DNA of 64,000 nt. Source: Nemertoderma westbladi (lineage: Eukaryota; Xenacoelomorpha; Nemertodermatida; Nemertodermatidae). Below, in pieces: positions 47,485 through 60,248 of the stretch (positions are counted from its first letter, which is position 1; each line of letters opens with the position of its first letter). Made by a program: the position numbers and the translations under genes. The stretch covers positions 62,001 to 126,000 of the forward strand of contig JAUCBJ010001570.1 in the NCBI GenBank assembly GCA_032718475.1, written 5' to 3'. The notes beneath the pieces are model-generated. The model had not been told where the DNA came from. It saw nothing but the letters and a program-made list of their open reading frames with translations, and searched no databases.

Positions 47485-47500
47485 GGGGGGGGGGGGGGGG
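47485..47500 (-). promoter_or_regulatory. Poly-C polypyrimidine tract at a 3' splice site
   Basis: On the gene strand the acceptor reads CTAA, 16 C, AG|GTGCTG. CTAAC just upstream (47500-47505) could serve as a branch-point-like element only if very close spacing is tolerated. Slippage of the run would change the tract length. Confidence 0.75.
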
Positions 47501-47966
47501 TTAGCAGCAGCACCTAATCAGCTAAATAATAGTTAGTTAATTAATTGGGAGTTGGCTTGGTCCAATGTCAGAATATACTCCGACACAGAGAGCGTTTGTC
47601 TATCCGCAGGAAATTTCCTATTTTTATTAATTTATTAAATAAAGTTAAATTTAGTAGTAAATATTTACAGCAATATCCTCTTAATAATTTCTTGAAATAG
47701 TAATAATAAAGATTTTAACTAAAACTGTGATTTGTATTGTGACTTTCGTCTATTTCATTATTAAAATGTTTCATATTGAACGCAATTTCTGAAATTAATA
47801 CATTTTCAATTTTAACTCTTACAATTTAATACATCCTGCCATATAGGAAAACACGTAAGTAGAGTAAACAAGTGATTTCTGCTTAGTGGTGTTGAAGTGG
47901 TTCGGTGACTTGGCTCTTGTATTCATAAAATATTTTTTTTTTAATAAATATACATCCCTAGTTTAA
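47501..47966. other. Intron sequence of PDCD4
   Basis: AT-rich single-copy intron between exon 47258-47482 and the 44-bp array. Nothing else is recognised. Confidence 0.6.
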
Positions 47967-50900
47967 ATGCATTTCGATGTAAAGGAAGGACGGATGTATA
48001 GACAGACAAGGAGATTCACACAGAGTAAAAGTCAAAGATATAGAGACAGACAAGGAGATTCACACAGAGTAAAAGTCAAAGATATAGAGACAGACAAGGA
48101 GAGATACACAGAGTAACAGTCAAAGTTATAGAGACAGACAAGGAGAGACACACAGAGTAACAGTCAAAGAAACAGAGACAGACAAGGAGATTCACACAGA
48201 GTAAAAGTCAAAGATAATGAGACAGACAAGGAGAGATACACAGAGTAAAAGTCAAAGAAACAGAGACAGACAAGGAGATACACACAGAGTAACAGTCAAA
48301 GATATAGAGACAGACAAGGAGAGACACACAGAGTAAAAGTCAAAGAAACAGAGACAGACAAGGAGATACACACAGAGTAACAGTCAAAGATATAGAGACA
48401 GACAAGGAGAGACACACAGAGTAACAGTCAAAGAAACAGAGACAGACAAGGAGAGACACACAGAGTAACAGTCAAAGAAACAGAGACAGACAAGGAGAGA
48501 TACACAGAGTAACAGTCAAAGATAATGAGACAGACAAGGAGAGACACACAGAGTAACAGTCAAAGAAATAGAGACAGACAAGGAGATATACACAGAGTAA
48601 CAGTCATAGAATCAGAGACAGACAAGGAGAGACACACAGAGTAACAGTCAAAGAAACAGAGACAGACAAGGAGAGACACACAGAGTAACAGTCAAAGAAA
48701 CAGTCAAAGAAACAGAGACAGACAAGGAGATTCACACAGAGTAAAAGACAAAGATATAGAGACAGACAAGGAGAGATACACAGAGTAACAGTCATAGAAT
48801 CAGAGACAGACAAGGAGAGACACACAGAGTAACAGTCAAAGAAACATAAATAGACAAGGAGAGACACACAGAGTAAAAGTCAAAGATATAGAGACAGACA
48901 AGGAGAGACACACAGATTAAAAGTCAAAGATATAGAGACAGACAAGGAGGGACACACAGAGTAACAGTCAAAGATATAGAGACAGACAAGGAGATTCACA
49001 CAGAGTAAAAGTCAAAGAAACAGAGACAGACAAGGAGATTCACACAGAGTAACAGTCAAAGAAACAGAGGCAGACAATGAGAGACACACAGAGTAACAGT
49101 CAAAGAAACAGAGACAGACAAGGAGAGACACACAGAGTAACAGTCAAAGAAACAGAGACAGACAAGGAGAGACACACAGAGTAACAGTCAAAGAAACAGA
49201 GGCAGACAATGAGAGACACACAGAGTAACAGTCAAAGAAACAGAGACAGACAAGGAGAGACACACAGAGTAACAGTCAAAGAAACAGAGACAGACAAGGA
49301 GATACACACAGAGTAACAGTCAAAGAAACAGAGACAGACAATGAGAGACACACAGAGTAACAGTCAAAGAAATAGAGACAGGCAAGGAGGGACACACAGA
49401 GTAAAAGTCAAAGAAACAGAGACAGGCAAGGAGATACACACAGAGTAACAGTCAAAGAAATAGAGACAGACAAGGAGGGACACACAGAGTAACAGTCAAA
49501 GAAACAGAGGCAGACAATGAGAGACACACAGAGTAACAGTCAAAGAAACAGAGACAGACAGGGAGAGACACACAGAGTAACAGTCAAAGAAACAGAGACA
49601 GACAAGGAGATACACACAGAGTAACAGTCAAAGAAACAGAGACAGACAATGAGAGACACACAGAGTAACAGTCAAAGAAATAGAGACAGGCAAGGAGGGA
49701 CACACAGAGTAAAAGTCAAAGAAACAGAGACAGGCAAGGAGATACACACAGAGTAACAGTCAAAGAAATAGAGACAGACAAGGAGGGACACACAGAGTAA
49801 CAGTCAAAGAAACAGAGGCAGACAATGAGAGACACACAGAGTAACAGTCAAAGAAACAGAGGCAGACAATGAGAGGCACACAGAGTAACAGTCAAAGAAA
49901 CAGAGACAGACAAGGGGAGACACACAGAGTAACAGTCAAAGAAATAGAGACAGAACAGACAAGGAGAGACACACAGAGTAACAGTCAAAGAAACAGAGAC
50001 AGACAAGGAGATACACACAGAGTAACAGTCAAAGAAACAGAGGCAGACAATGAGAGACACACAGAGTAACAGTCAAAGAAACAGAGACAGACAAGGAGAT
50101 ACACACAGAGTAACAGTCAAAGAAACAGAGACAGACAATGAGAGACACACAGAGTAACAGTCAAAGAAACAGAGACAGACAAGGAGATACACACAGAGTA
50201 ACAGTCAAAGAAACAGAGACAGACAATGAGAGACACACAGAGTAACAGTCAAAGAAATAGAGACAGAACAGTCAAGGAGAGACACACAGAGTAATAGTCA
50301 AAGAAATAGAGACAGAACAGACAAGGAGAGACACACAGAGTAACAGTCAAAGAAACAAAGACAGACAAGGAGATACACACAGAGTAACAGTCAAAGAAAC
50401 AGTCAAAGAAACAGAGACAGGCAAGGAGATACACAGAGTAACAGTCAAAGAAATAGAGACAGACAAGGAGAGACACACAGAGTAACAGTCAAAGAAACAG
50501 AGACAGACAAGGAGAGACACACAGAGTAACAGTCAAAGAAACAGAGACAGACAAGGAGATACACACAGAGTAACAGTCAAAGAAACAGAGACAGACAAGG
50601 AGAGACACACAGAGTAAAAGTCAAAGATAATGAGACAGACAAGGAGAGACACACAGAGTAACAGTCAAAGAAACAGAGACAGAACAGTCAAGGAGAGACA
50701 CACAGAGTAACAGTCAAAGAAACAGAGACAGACAAGGAGATACACACAGAGTAACAGTCAAAGAAACAGAGACAGACAAGGAGAGACACACAGAGTAAAA
50801 GTCAAAGATAATAAGACAGACAAGGAGAGACACACAGAGTAACAGTCAAAGAAACAGAGACAGAACAGACAAGGAGAGACACACAGAGTAACAGTCAAAG

Positions 50901-51750
50901 AAACAGAGACAGACAAGGAGATACACACAGAGTAACAGTCAAAGAAACAGAGACAGACAAGGAGAGACACACAGAGTAACAGTCAAAGAAACAGAGACAG
51001 ACAAGGAGAGACACACAGAGTAACAGTCAAAGAAACAGAGACAGAACAGTCAAGGAGAGACACACAGAGTAATAGTCAAAGAAATAGAGACAGAACAGAC
51101 AAGGAGAGACACACAGAGTAACAGTCAAAGAAACAGAGACAGACAAGGAGAGACACACAGAGTAACAGTCAAAGAAACAGTCAAAGAAACAGAGACAGGC
51201 AAGGAGGGACACACAGAGTAACAGTCAAAGAAACAGTCAAAGAAACAGAGACAGGCAAGGAGGGACACACAGAGTAACAGTCAAAGAAACAGTCAAAGAA
51301 ACAGAGACAGGCAAGGAGGGACACACAGAGTAACAGTCAAAGAAACAGAGACAGACAAGGAGAGACACACAGAGTAACAGTCAAAGAAACAGAGACAGAC
51401 AAGGAGAGACACACAGAGTAACAGTCAAAGAAACAGAGACAGAACAGTCAAGGAGAGACACACAGAGTAATAGTCAAAGAAATAGAGACAGAACAGACAA
51501 GGAGAGACACACAGAGTAACAGTCAAAGAAACAGAGACAGACAAGGAGAGACACACAGAGTAACAGTCAAAGAAACAGTCAAAGAAACAGAGACAGGCAA
51601 GGAGGGACACACAGAGTAACAGTCAAAGAAACAGTCAAAGAAACAGAGACAGGCAAGGAGGGACACACAGAAAAACAGTCAAAGAAACAGTCAAAGAAAC
51701 AGAGACAGGCAAGGAGGGACACACAGAGTAAAAGTCAAAGAAACAGAAAA
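47967..51750. repeat. Intronic 44-bp purine-rich satellite, about 86 units
   Basis: Unit GACAGACAAGGAGAGACACA plus CAGAGTAACAGTCAAAGAAACAGA split over 44 bp; the plus strand is A/G/C with few T. Frequent variants: TTCACAC for GACACAC, GGGAC, ATGAGAG, and additions CAGAACAGTC or a doubled AGTCAAAGAAAC. Blocks of several units recur in the same variant order (for example 49060-49500 versus 49500-49900; 51027-51210 versus 51425-51610). Unlike the two other arrays in this gene it does not copy an exon boundary. Confidence 0.97.
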
Positions 51751-51887
51751 CAGACAGTCTGATAATTGTTTCTAGGAATTCCAGAATCAATAAGATGTTT
51801 GTAAATTTAGTTCCTCAAAAGCTCTGGCCGAGTTTTTGCTCTGTCAAACACAAACGGAAAGACATTCAGATATTATTGTGTACGTAC

Positions 51888-52001
51888 CCCAACTTCTTGT
51901 GTCTGTCCGTGTTCCAAATATTCTTTAAGAATCGGAGAAACAACGTTCCGGAATTCTTCGTCCGATAGTGGCGGACTTACACTTCCAATAATCACTCCAT
52001 C
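51888..52001 (-). CDS. PDCD4: PDCD4 homologue, exon at the start of MA3-1
   Basis: Exactly 38 codons, phase 0 at both ends: DGVIIGSVSPPLSDEEFRNV, VSPILKEYLEHGQTQEVG. The PxLxxxxF…P+++EY+EHG…EV pattern is the first helix pair of the PDCD4 N-terminal MA3 domain. The acceptor is GTATTTCATAG and the donor GGG|GTACGT. The N-terminal exons (before the MA3 domain) should lie at higher coordinates on the minus strand; I find none up to the window end, so they may be beyond it. Together the five exons give about 327 residues. Confidence 0.9.
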
Positions 52002-52179
52002 CTATGAAATACAACAGATAATTAATTGAGGAACATCAAATGGTAAAGAAGAAATGGGAATTGAGTACTGCTGTAGTAGCAATACTATATACAGTATACA
52101 CTACTATATAATAATTTTTTTGTTTTTGCTTTGATAATGATAATGGATTAAATCGCAGTATTTTATAAGTTTTTTCGCC
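52002..52179. other. Intron of PDCD4 before the LINE copies
   Basis: AT-rich, ends at the 3' end of the first LINE copy. Confidence 0.5.
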
Positions 52180-53151
52180 CATGTGAAGATACTAGTACTA
52201 CTAGGATCGGCATGCTGCATTGCAGCTGCATTTTTAAGAATGCTGTGCCGGCTTATCGAGAAAATTGCACCGCCACAACTCCCTATCACCCATGACATTT
52301 GCTAGATCATCCGCATCTTCAAGGCCAGTGTCCTTTAAGATGCGTCTCAAGAAAGTCATGGGCTGTCCACCATGCTCATTCACTCCATGAGGCTGCCAAA
52401 GTACAAGATTATGCACTGGCTGGTCCTCACGGCGAAAGCAATGTCCTGCAAAGCGGAGGCGATTTTGTTCTAGTGTCAAGCTTGGGGGAACCAATGAGAC
52501 ACCTCCAATGTTATATAGTGTCTCGTTGGAGATGTGTGCATTGTACTTGACACAATGAACCCGGCGTAGCATTCTTGTGAATGTGCCATCCAGAGATTTG
52601 TTGTCCTCAGCAGTTAGAGCCCAGCATGGACTCCCATAGAGGAGTACTGGAACTACTGCTGCTCTAAATAATCGGACCTTAAGTTTCCGATTAATTCTCG
52701 GTGACTTCCAAATCCTGGAAAGCCTATTCAAGGCTGCCCATGCCTTTCCTTACGTATTCGAAGGTCCTCACCTGACTTCCGGATCCATGATCCCAGGTAA
52801 CAGAAGTCATCCACATGCTCAAGCATACCATCTTTTGAGCTTATGCTCATCCGATCAGAGACTTGCTGAGGACTTTCAAAGTTAACTGTCAAAATTTTGG
52901 TCTTTCTGGAGTTAATAAAAAGACCAACACTAGAAGCAGCATGTTCTAATGAGGAGTACTCCTAAGTCATCAGCAAAGTCTAGATCAGTTAGGTACTTGG
53001 CAGGATTTCCTCGACTTCTGGAGCCAGTAGGTGGAGTTATCATCACCCCATCATCATTATGATGATCTAAGGACATGCGTAGAACATAGTCAACAACAAT
53101 TATGAACAAGAATGGTGCAAGTGTGTCTCCCTGAAGGACGCCGCATAACAC
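52180..53151 (-). pseudogene. Non-LTR retrotransposon, truncated copy A (RT C-terminal part)
   Basis: Nearly identical to the 3' part of copy B (53487-54455), starting within the GVLQGDTLAPF motif of reverse transcriptase and running through the FADD box to the 3' end. It has two disabling indels relative to copy B: a 35-bp deletion near 52951 (after the GLFINSRKTK segment, in the stretch LEGAQRLLSS) and one missing C near 52747. It therefore encodes nothing. It is 5'-truncated as LINE insertions usually are, and lies in the same orientation as the host gene, about 180 bp from a PDCD4 exon. Confidence 0.9.
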
Positions 53152-53163
53152 TTCAAAAAAAAG

Positions 53164-53356
53164 TCCCCAATGTGAAGATAGCGCTTATTTCTGTCTTATA
53201 ACCTGAACATATACTAATTCATTTATTGTTTTGGTTAGATTCAGCCCTTCTGTAACCTGTGTTTTTGGTGAAAACCTGGCATTCTTCACATGGGGGTAAC
53301 TGCAAAGTGAAATATAACGGCATAAAGTCTGGTATTCTTCACATGGGCCAGTTTTT
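53164..53356. mobile_element. Small inverted-repeat element between the LINE copies
   Basis: Ends CCCAATGTGAAGATAG and, in reverse complement, CCCATGTGAAGAATAC face each other. A third TCTTCACATGGG lies at 53275. The interior holds TTTATTGTTTTGGTTAGA and CTGTAACCTG, the core words of the G-tailed MITE family. Another CCCATGTGAAGA is at 52170. Ends are imprecise and no TSD is clear. Confidence 0.5.
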
Positions 53357-53486
53357 TTGTAACATATTTGCGCTGTTCACTGTTGCCTTAATAATCTTCA
53401 GATTCGCATAACATAAAATCAAAATCTACGACTATTACATTATAATGATGGGACTTGGGGACTATTATATTATATGTATAAACAAC

Positions 53487-55280
53487 ACTACTAGGATCGG
53501 CATGCTGCATTGCAGCTGCATTTTTAAGAATGCTGTGCCGGCTTGTCAACAAAATTGCACCGCCACAATTCCCTATCACCCATGACATTTGCTAGATCAT
53601 CCGCATCTTTAAGGCCAGTGTCCTTTAAGATGCGTCTCAAAAAAGTCATGGGCTGTCCACCATGCTTATTCACTCCATGAGGCTGCCAAAGTACAAGATT
53701 ATGCACTGGCTGGTCCTCACGGCGAAAGCAATGTCCTGCAAAGCGGAGGCGATTTTGTTCTAGTGTCAAGCTTGGGGGAACCAATGAGACACCTCCAATG
53801 TTATATAGTGTCTGGTTGGAGATGTGTGCATTGTACTTGACACAATGTACCCGGCGTAGCATTCTTGTGAATGTGCCATCCAGAGATTTGGTGTCCTCAG
53901 CAGTTAGAGCCCAGCATGGACTCCCGTAGAGGAGTACTGGAACTACTGCTGCTCTAAATAATCGGACCTTAAGTTTCCGATTAATTCTAGGTGACTTCCA
54001 AATCCTGGAAAGCCTATTCAAGGCTGCCCATGCCTTTCCCTTACGTATTCGAAGGTCCTCACCTGACTTCCGGATCCATGATCCCAGGTAACAGAAGTCG
54101 TCCACATGCTCAAGCATACCATCCTTTGAGCTTATGCTCATCCGATCAGAGACTTGCTGAGGACTTTCAAAGTTAACTGTCAGAATTTTGGTCTTTCTGG
54201 AGTTAATAAAAAGACCAACACTAGAAGCAGCATGTTCTAATGAGCTGAGGAGCCGCTGGGCTCCCTCTAATGATTCTGAGAGTACTCCTAAGTCATCAGC
54301 AAAGTCTAGATCAGTTAGGTACTTGGCAGGATTTCCTCGACTTCTGGAGCCAGTAGGTGGAGTTATCATCACCCCATCATCATTATGATGATCTAAGGAC
54401 ATGCGTAGAACATAGTCAACCACAATAATGAACAAGAATGGTGCAAGTGTGTCTCCTTGGAGGACGCCCCATAACACTTCAAATGGTTCTGTGTCACCGT
54501 CAACAGTAGACACAAATGTTGTCGAACCCTCGTATACTGATCTGATTGCTGCAATAATTTCATCAGGAATCCCATATAATGAAAGTATGCTGAACATACG
54601 TGAGCGAGAGACTGAATCAAAGGCCTTGAAGAAATCAACAAAGATAACAGCCAGATTCCTGTCTTTCTTTTTTGATAACTCTTCAATTATCCTTCTAAGT
54701 GCCAAAATGGGCTCCATGGTCCCACGACCTTTACGGAACCCATTCTGATTTCCACGTAGCAGTCTCTCAATGGGATCCCTGATGCGATTTAATAGAATTC
54801 TATTGTATAGTTTTGCAGCAATCGAGATCAATGAGATTCCCCGAAAAGAACCATAGAGTGTTAGGTTGCCCTTCTTGGGAACTGGCACCAACTTATTTGT
54901 TTTCATTTCTTGTGGGACTCTTGTTGTACGGTACATGTCTACTATGATGGGATAGATGAGCTTTAAACACTCAGGTATTTTAAAGACCTCAGGGGGAACA
55001 GCATCTACTCCACTGGCACGATTGGTCTTAATGCTCTTTGCAGCAGCCTTCACTTCTGCAAAGGAGATATCGCCAATGGGAATATCTGGGAGTACAGACT
55101 CAGACACTTTTACTTCTATAAAGTTATCAGGCAATACCCTGTCATTATTGAGGAGCTTTTCAAAGTGGGCTTTCCAACCATTGAGGCGATCGGCTGGTGA
55201 TTCAGCCTTAACCTTGGTGGTTGGTTGGCTTTTCCGCCCAGTAAGCAGATTGATCGATAAACAACAACAATGGAACAAAC
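53487..55280 (-). mobile_element. Non-LTR retrotransposon (LINE), 5'-truncated copy B with open RT frame
   Basis: A 584-codon frame without stops (55278-53524) encodes a reverse transcriptase. Landmarks by residue: NQNGFRKGRGT at 177-187, VDFFKAFDS (motif A) at 214-222, GVLQGDTLAP (motif B) at 271-280, FADD (catalytic box, F for Y) at 326-329, then the C-terminal YGSPCWALT and LRFAGHCFRREDQP segments typical of RTE/RTE-X-like LINEs. The clade is inferred. There is no endonuclease domain and no ATG start; the first residues before about 20 differ in character, so the insertion is truncated near 55230. The open frame and near-identity with copy A imply recent insertion. The enzyme would copy its RNA at a nicked target, but this copy lacks its own nickase. 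Confidence 0.92.
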
Positions 55281-56313
55281 TCGCAAACTGACTTCACATC
55301 AACGAACCAACCGTAGCGTGTTTACTTTCTAGGATATCTAGAAAATATCAAAGGTAGTGGAGATGTAAATAAGTTACGAATTGGATACATAATAATTCGA
55401 AGTTTAGGCTTTCACGAATTATTGTACACAGGAATAGCGCTTTCCGCAGCAGAAGAAAGAATATCCATTATTAATTTTGTTTCAAATATTTTAAGTTATT
55501 CTTATAACTGGTTGTTGTAACAAGAACTGTATGGGAAGGGAAACGCAACATATTTCCCTTATATTAAAGTAGGTCACGAGACAAAATAATATGGGAGCAA
55601 GCTGGCGCAAACGGATACGTTGGCTTGGGTGGGTGTGGGATTAATGGTTGCATATAGAACGCAATACGAGCCAACTGCGCTGACAATCTTCGTAATAAAT
55701 GTCTGCTGCCCTTCATATTAGATTGATGTTATATGGGGTGAATTTGTTAAGGAAAATTCATAATATATTGATATTATGTTAAACGTTGTGGTGCCTTCGC
55801 GCAGCACGAGAGACTATATGTGAAACTGTGTAAATATATATCTAGCCCAACCTAGTTGCGGCCCGTAAAATTGCACGACGCCAAAAACCGACTCATTTCA
55901 TTGAGAACATTTTATAGATGATTCTGTGATGATATTGTCAAAATGTATGCAGGGGTTCAAAAGTTACGGTTATACGAAGTCGTATATTTAGCGGATATAT
56001 TTCGGACCGAATTTGCGAGACGCTAGAAACTTTCTCTTTGAATTAAGAGCATTCCGTAGGTCTTTCTGTGACAGTTAAATAAAAATTGAAGCAAAAGTTA
56101 CTAAGCCTAGACGAAGTTATAATACTAGCGCCTCCTACCGATGGCCCATGAAATTGCAGGACGCCAAAATTATCTAAACCCTTTCTTAGAATAGATCTGT
56201 CATACCAAGTTTTAGTTAAAGAAATTGGGGAGTTACTGAGAAATAAACTATCAAAGATTAGACCGACAAACACGAGGTTGAGATAGTGGTACCCATATTC
56301 TAAGGTCATGTAG
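55281..56313. other. Intergenic or intronic sequence
   Basis: No gene recognised. Two related phrases (AAATTGCACGACGCCAAAA at 55870 and AAATTGCAGGACGCCAAAA at 56150) indicate a duplicated or dispersed repeat of about 100 bp. Confidence 0.5.
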
Positions 56314-59136
56314 AACATGCGCTTACTGCTACACGCACTACATGCACTTACTGCTACACGCACTACATGCATTTACTACTACACGCACTACATGCACTTA
56401 CTGCTACACGCACTACATGCACTTACTGCTACACACACTACATGCACTTACTGCTACACGCACTACATGCACTTACTGCTACCCGCACTACCTTGCACTT
56501 ACTGCTGCACGCACTACATGCACATACTGCTACACGCACTACCTTGCACTTACCGCTACACGCACTACCTTGCACTTACTGCTGCACGCACTACATGCAC
56601 ATACTGCTACACGCACTACCTTGCACTTACTGCTGCACGCACTACATGCACTTACTGCTGTACGCACTACATGCACTTACTGCTACACGCACTACATGCA
56701 CTTAATGCTACACGCACCACCTTGCACTTACTGCTGCACGCACTACATGCACATACTGCTACACGCACTACCTTGCACTTACTGCTGCACGCACTACATG
56801 CACTTACTGCTGCACGCACTACATGCACTTACTGCTACACGCACTACATGCACATACTGCTACACGCACTACATGCACATACTGCTACACGCACTACATG
56901 CACATACTGCTACACGCACTACATGCACATACTGCTACACGCACTACATGCACTTACTGCTACACGCACTACATGCACATACTGCTACACGCACTACATG
57001 CACTTACTGCTACACGCACTACATGCACATACTGCTACACGCACATACTGCTACACGCACTACATGCACATACTGCTACACGCACTACATGCACTTACTG
57101 CTACACGCACTACATGCACATACTGCTACACGCACTACATGCACATACTGCTACACGCACTACATGCACATACTGCTACACGCACTACATGCACATACTG
57201 CTACACGCACTACGTGCACTTACTGCTACACGCACTACATGCACATACTGCTACACGCACTACATGCACATACTGCTACACGCACTACATGCACATACTG
57301 CTACACGCACTACATGCACTTACTGCTACACGCACTACATGCACATACTGCTACACGCACTACATGCACTTACTGCTACAAGCACTACATGAACATACTG
57401 CTACACGCACTACATGCACATACTGCTACACGCACTACATGCACTTACTGCTACACGCACTACATGCACATACTGCTACACGCACTACATGCACTTACTG
57501 CTACACGCACTACATGCACTTACTGCTACACGCACTACATGCACTTACTGCTACACGCACTACATGCACTTACAGCTACACGCACTACCTTGCACTTCCT
57601 GCTGCACGCACTACATGCACATACTGCTGCACGTACTACATGCACTTACTGCTACACGCACTACATGCACATACTGCTACACGCACTACATGCACATACT
57701 GCTACACGCACTACATGCACATACTGCTGCACGTACTACATGCACTTACTGCTACACGCACTACATGCACATACTGCTACACGCACTACATGCACATACT
57801 GCTACACGCACTACATGCACTTACTGCTACACGCACTACATGCACATACTGCTACACGCACTACATGCACTTACTGCTACACGCACTACATGCACATACT
57901 GCTACACGCACTACATGCACATACTGCTACACGCACTACATGCACTTACTGCTACACGCACTACATGCACATACTGCTACACGCACTACATGCACTTACT
58001 GCTACACGCACTACATGCACTTACTGCTACACGCACTACATGCACATACTGCTACACGCACTACATGCACATACTGCTACACGCACTACATGCACTTACT
58101 GCTACACGCACTACATGCACATACTGCTACACGCACTACATGCACATACTGCTACACGCACTACATGCACTTACTGCTACACGCACTACATTCACATACT
58201 GCTACACGCACTACATGCACTTACTGCTACACGCACTACATGCACATACTGCTACACGCACTACATGCACTTACTGCTACACGCACTACATGCACATACT
58301 GCTACACGCACTACATGCACTTACTGCTACACGCACTACATGCACATACTGCTACACGCACTACATGCACATACTGCTACACGCACTACATGCACTTACT
58401 GCTACACGCACTACATGCACATACTGCTACACGCACTACATGCACTTACTGCTACACGCACTACATGCACTTACTGCTACACGCACTACTTGCACTTACT
58501 GCTACACGCACTACATGCACTTACTGCTACACGTACTACCTTGCACTTACTGCTGCACGCACTACATGCACATACTGCTGCACGTACTACATGCACTTCC
58601 TGCTACACGCACTACATGCACATACTGCTACACGCACTACATGCACATACTGCTACACGCACTACATGCACATACTGCTACACGCACTACATGCACATAC
58701 TGCTACACGCACTACATGCACTACATGCACATACTGGTACACGCACTACATGCACTTACTGCTACACGCACTACATGCACATACTGCTACACGCATTACA
58801 TGCACATACTGATACACGCACTACATGCACTTACTGCTACGCGCACTACATGCACATACTGCTACACGCACTACATGCACATACTGCTACACGCACTACA
58901 TGCACTTACTGCTACACGCACTACATGCACATACTGCTACACGCACTACATGCACATACTGCTACACGCACTACATGCACATACTGCTACACGCACTACA
59001 TGCACTTACTGCTACACGCACTACATGCACATACTGCTACACGCACTACATGCACATACTGCTACACGCACTACATGCACTTACTGCTACACGCACTACA
59101 TGCACATACTGCTACACGCACTACATGCACATACTG
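56314..59136 (+). repeat. 25-bp satellite, about 113 units
   Basis: Unit ACTACATGCACTTACTGCTA plus CACGC, 25 bp. The main variant is CATACTG for CTTACTG. Variants with CCTTGCAC or GCTGCACG cluster at 56490-56820, 57580-57640 and 58530-58600, marking block duplications. No unit contains a stop in any forward frame, and since 25 is not divisible by three all three forward frames stay open for hundreds of codons (939, 831 and 577). These are repeat artefacts. Confidence 0.97.
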
Positions 59137-59139
59137 CAT

Positions 59140-59350
59140 TTTCTTGAAACAGCTAAACTAATGTGGGAAATCCACAATAACAAAAAAACAACATTTTATC
59201 ACTTCGTTGTTTCAACAAACATACATACTTACAACACACGATCAACAACAAGAAAAATCTACTATGTACCACGGACCCGACTACTACAAGGACAGAAATC
59301 ATTACAATATAACGGTGTCATTGTCTGGAACACGCTAGATGTAGATAGGG
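59140..59350 (+). pseudogene. LINE ORF2 C-terminal fragment (Jockey/CR1-like)
   Basis: The plus strand directly after the satellite reads HTYNTRSTTRKIYYVPRTR, then LLQGQKSLQYNGVIVWNTLD. The pattern YNTR…+PR.R…GQKS..Y.G...WN.L is the conserved C-terminal tail of many Jockey/CR1-type reverse transcriptase ORFs. Only about 60 residues remain; after WNTLD the sequence enters a poly-C run. It is a different LINE lineage from the 52-55 kb copies. Confidence 0.75.
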
Positions 59351-59367
59351 GGGTATACCTACCCCCA

Positions 59368-59385
59368 CCCCCCCCCCCCCCCCCC
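59368..59385. repeat. Poly-C run (18 C)
   Basis: Preceded by ACCCCCA, at the end of the LINE fragment. Confidence 0.95.
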
Positions 59386-59519
59386 TTCGGTCAAATTTTC
59401 AAATTGTTGTTTCTTTTTTCAATCTAGAGCAGAATTTAATGAGGATTACAAATCTGAAAACCGCTTAGTGAGACCTCTTTAAGTTCTCGAGTTTTTCTGT
59501 ATCACTGTTTTTCTGTATG

Positions 59520-59985
59520 ACGGTCTGTCCGTCAAACAGTCAATTTTGGCGCGAAGGTTTAAACTTTGAAGGGCATTTTCTCGGAATGACATTTTTCATT
59601 TTCAAATTACTACTCCTCCGTCATTTTTCAACCAATTTGGCTTATTCGAACGGGCTTTGGAAGCTTTTTAAAAGTTATCTTATGGAATTTTGATAAATAT
59701 TACCATTCTTTGTAATTAGCCAATTTTAATTAAAAATATTATAATTAATTAATTAAATTAATTAATTAAAATAAAAATGGCAAATTAAAAATTCTCTAAA
59801 ATAACTTTTGTAGAATCAATGACGCTGAGTCCAAAAAAGTTGGTTACAAGAAATTTGGACCAAGATAGTTGGACTAGTAGCAATTTTAGTGAAATCTTTA
59901 ATTCCGCCGCCAGCCGCTAGGGGGAGACTATACATTTTCAAATTTTGCTACAGAGGCTATTAGGCCTTCCATTCAGTGGTTGGCC
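59520..59985 (+). repeat. Interspersed repeat (partner of 29000-29270 and 25640-25760)
   Basis: The 59545-59880 part matches 29000-29270 in reverse complement, and 59906-59985 (GCCGCCAGCCGCTAGGGGGA) matches 25640-25760 in reverse complement. Together this copy appears to be the most complete one in the window. No coding capacity. Confidence 0.75.
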
Positions 59986-60248
59986 ATGACAAAATAGCAA
60001 TATTATCATTTAACACTAATGCTACAAGGAGACCGTCCATAGACAAACTTAGTGTTAGTTGGGTCCCTCATTCATTGTCATCAACCTATAAAACATTTGA
60101 ACGGCCCAGTGCTTACAATGATATTCCCATAGGACTCACTGGGAAGAGCTATTCAGCTGGCGGGGTAATACATTATACAAACTAACAGTTGATATTTGAT
60201 TACTGTCTGGGATAGAGTGAGAGAGTAATAAATTTAGCAAGTAATATT

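Noticed and set aside
53991-55291. Plus-strand ORFs over the LINE
   Set aside because: Antisense shadows of the reverse transcriptase frame.
56317-59161. ORFs of 939, 831 and 577 codons rich in His, Thr, Cys and Tyr
   Set aside because: Translations of the 25-bp satellite, which lacks stops in all forward frames.
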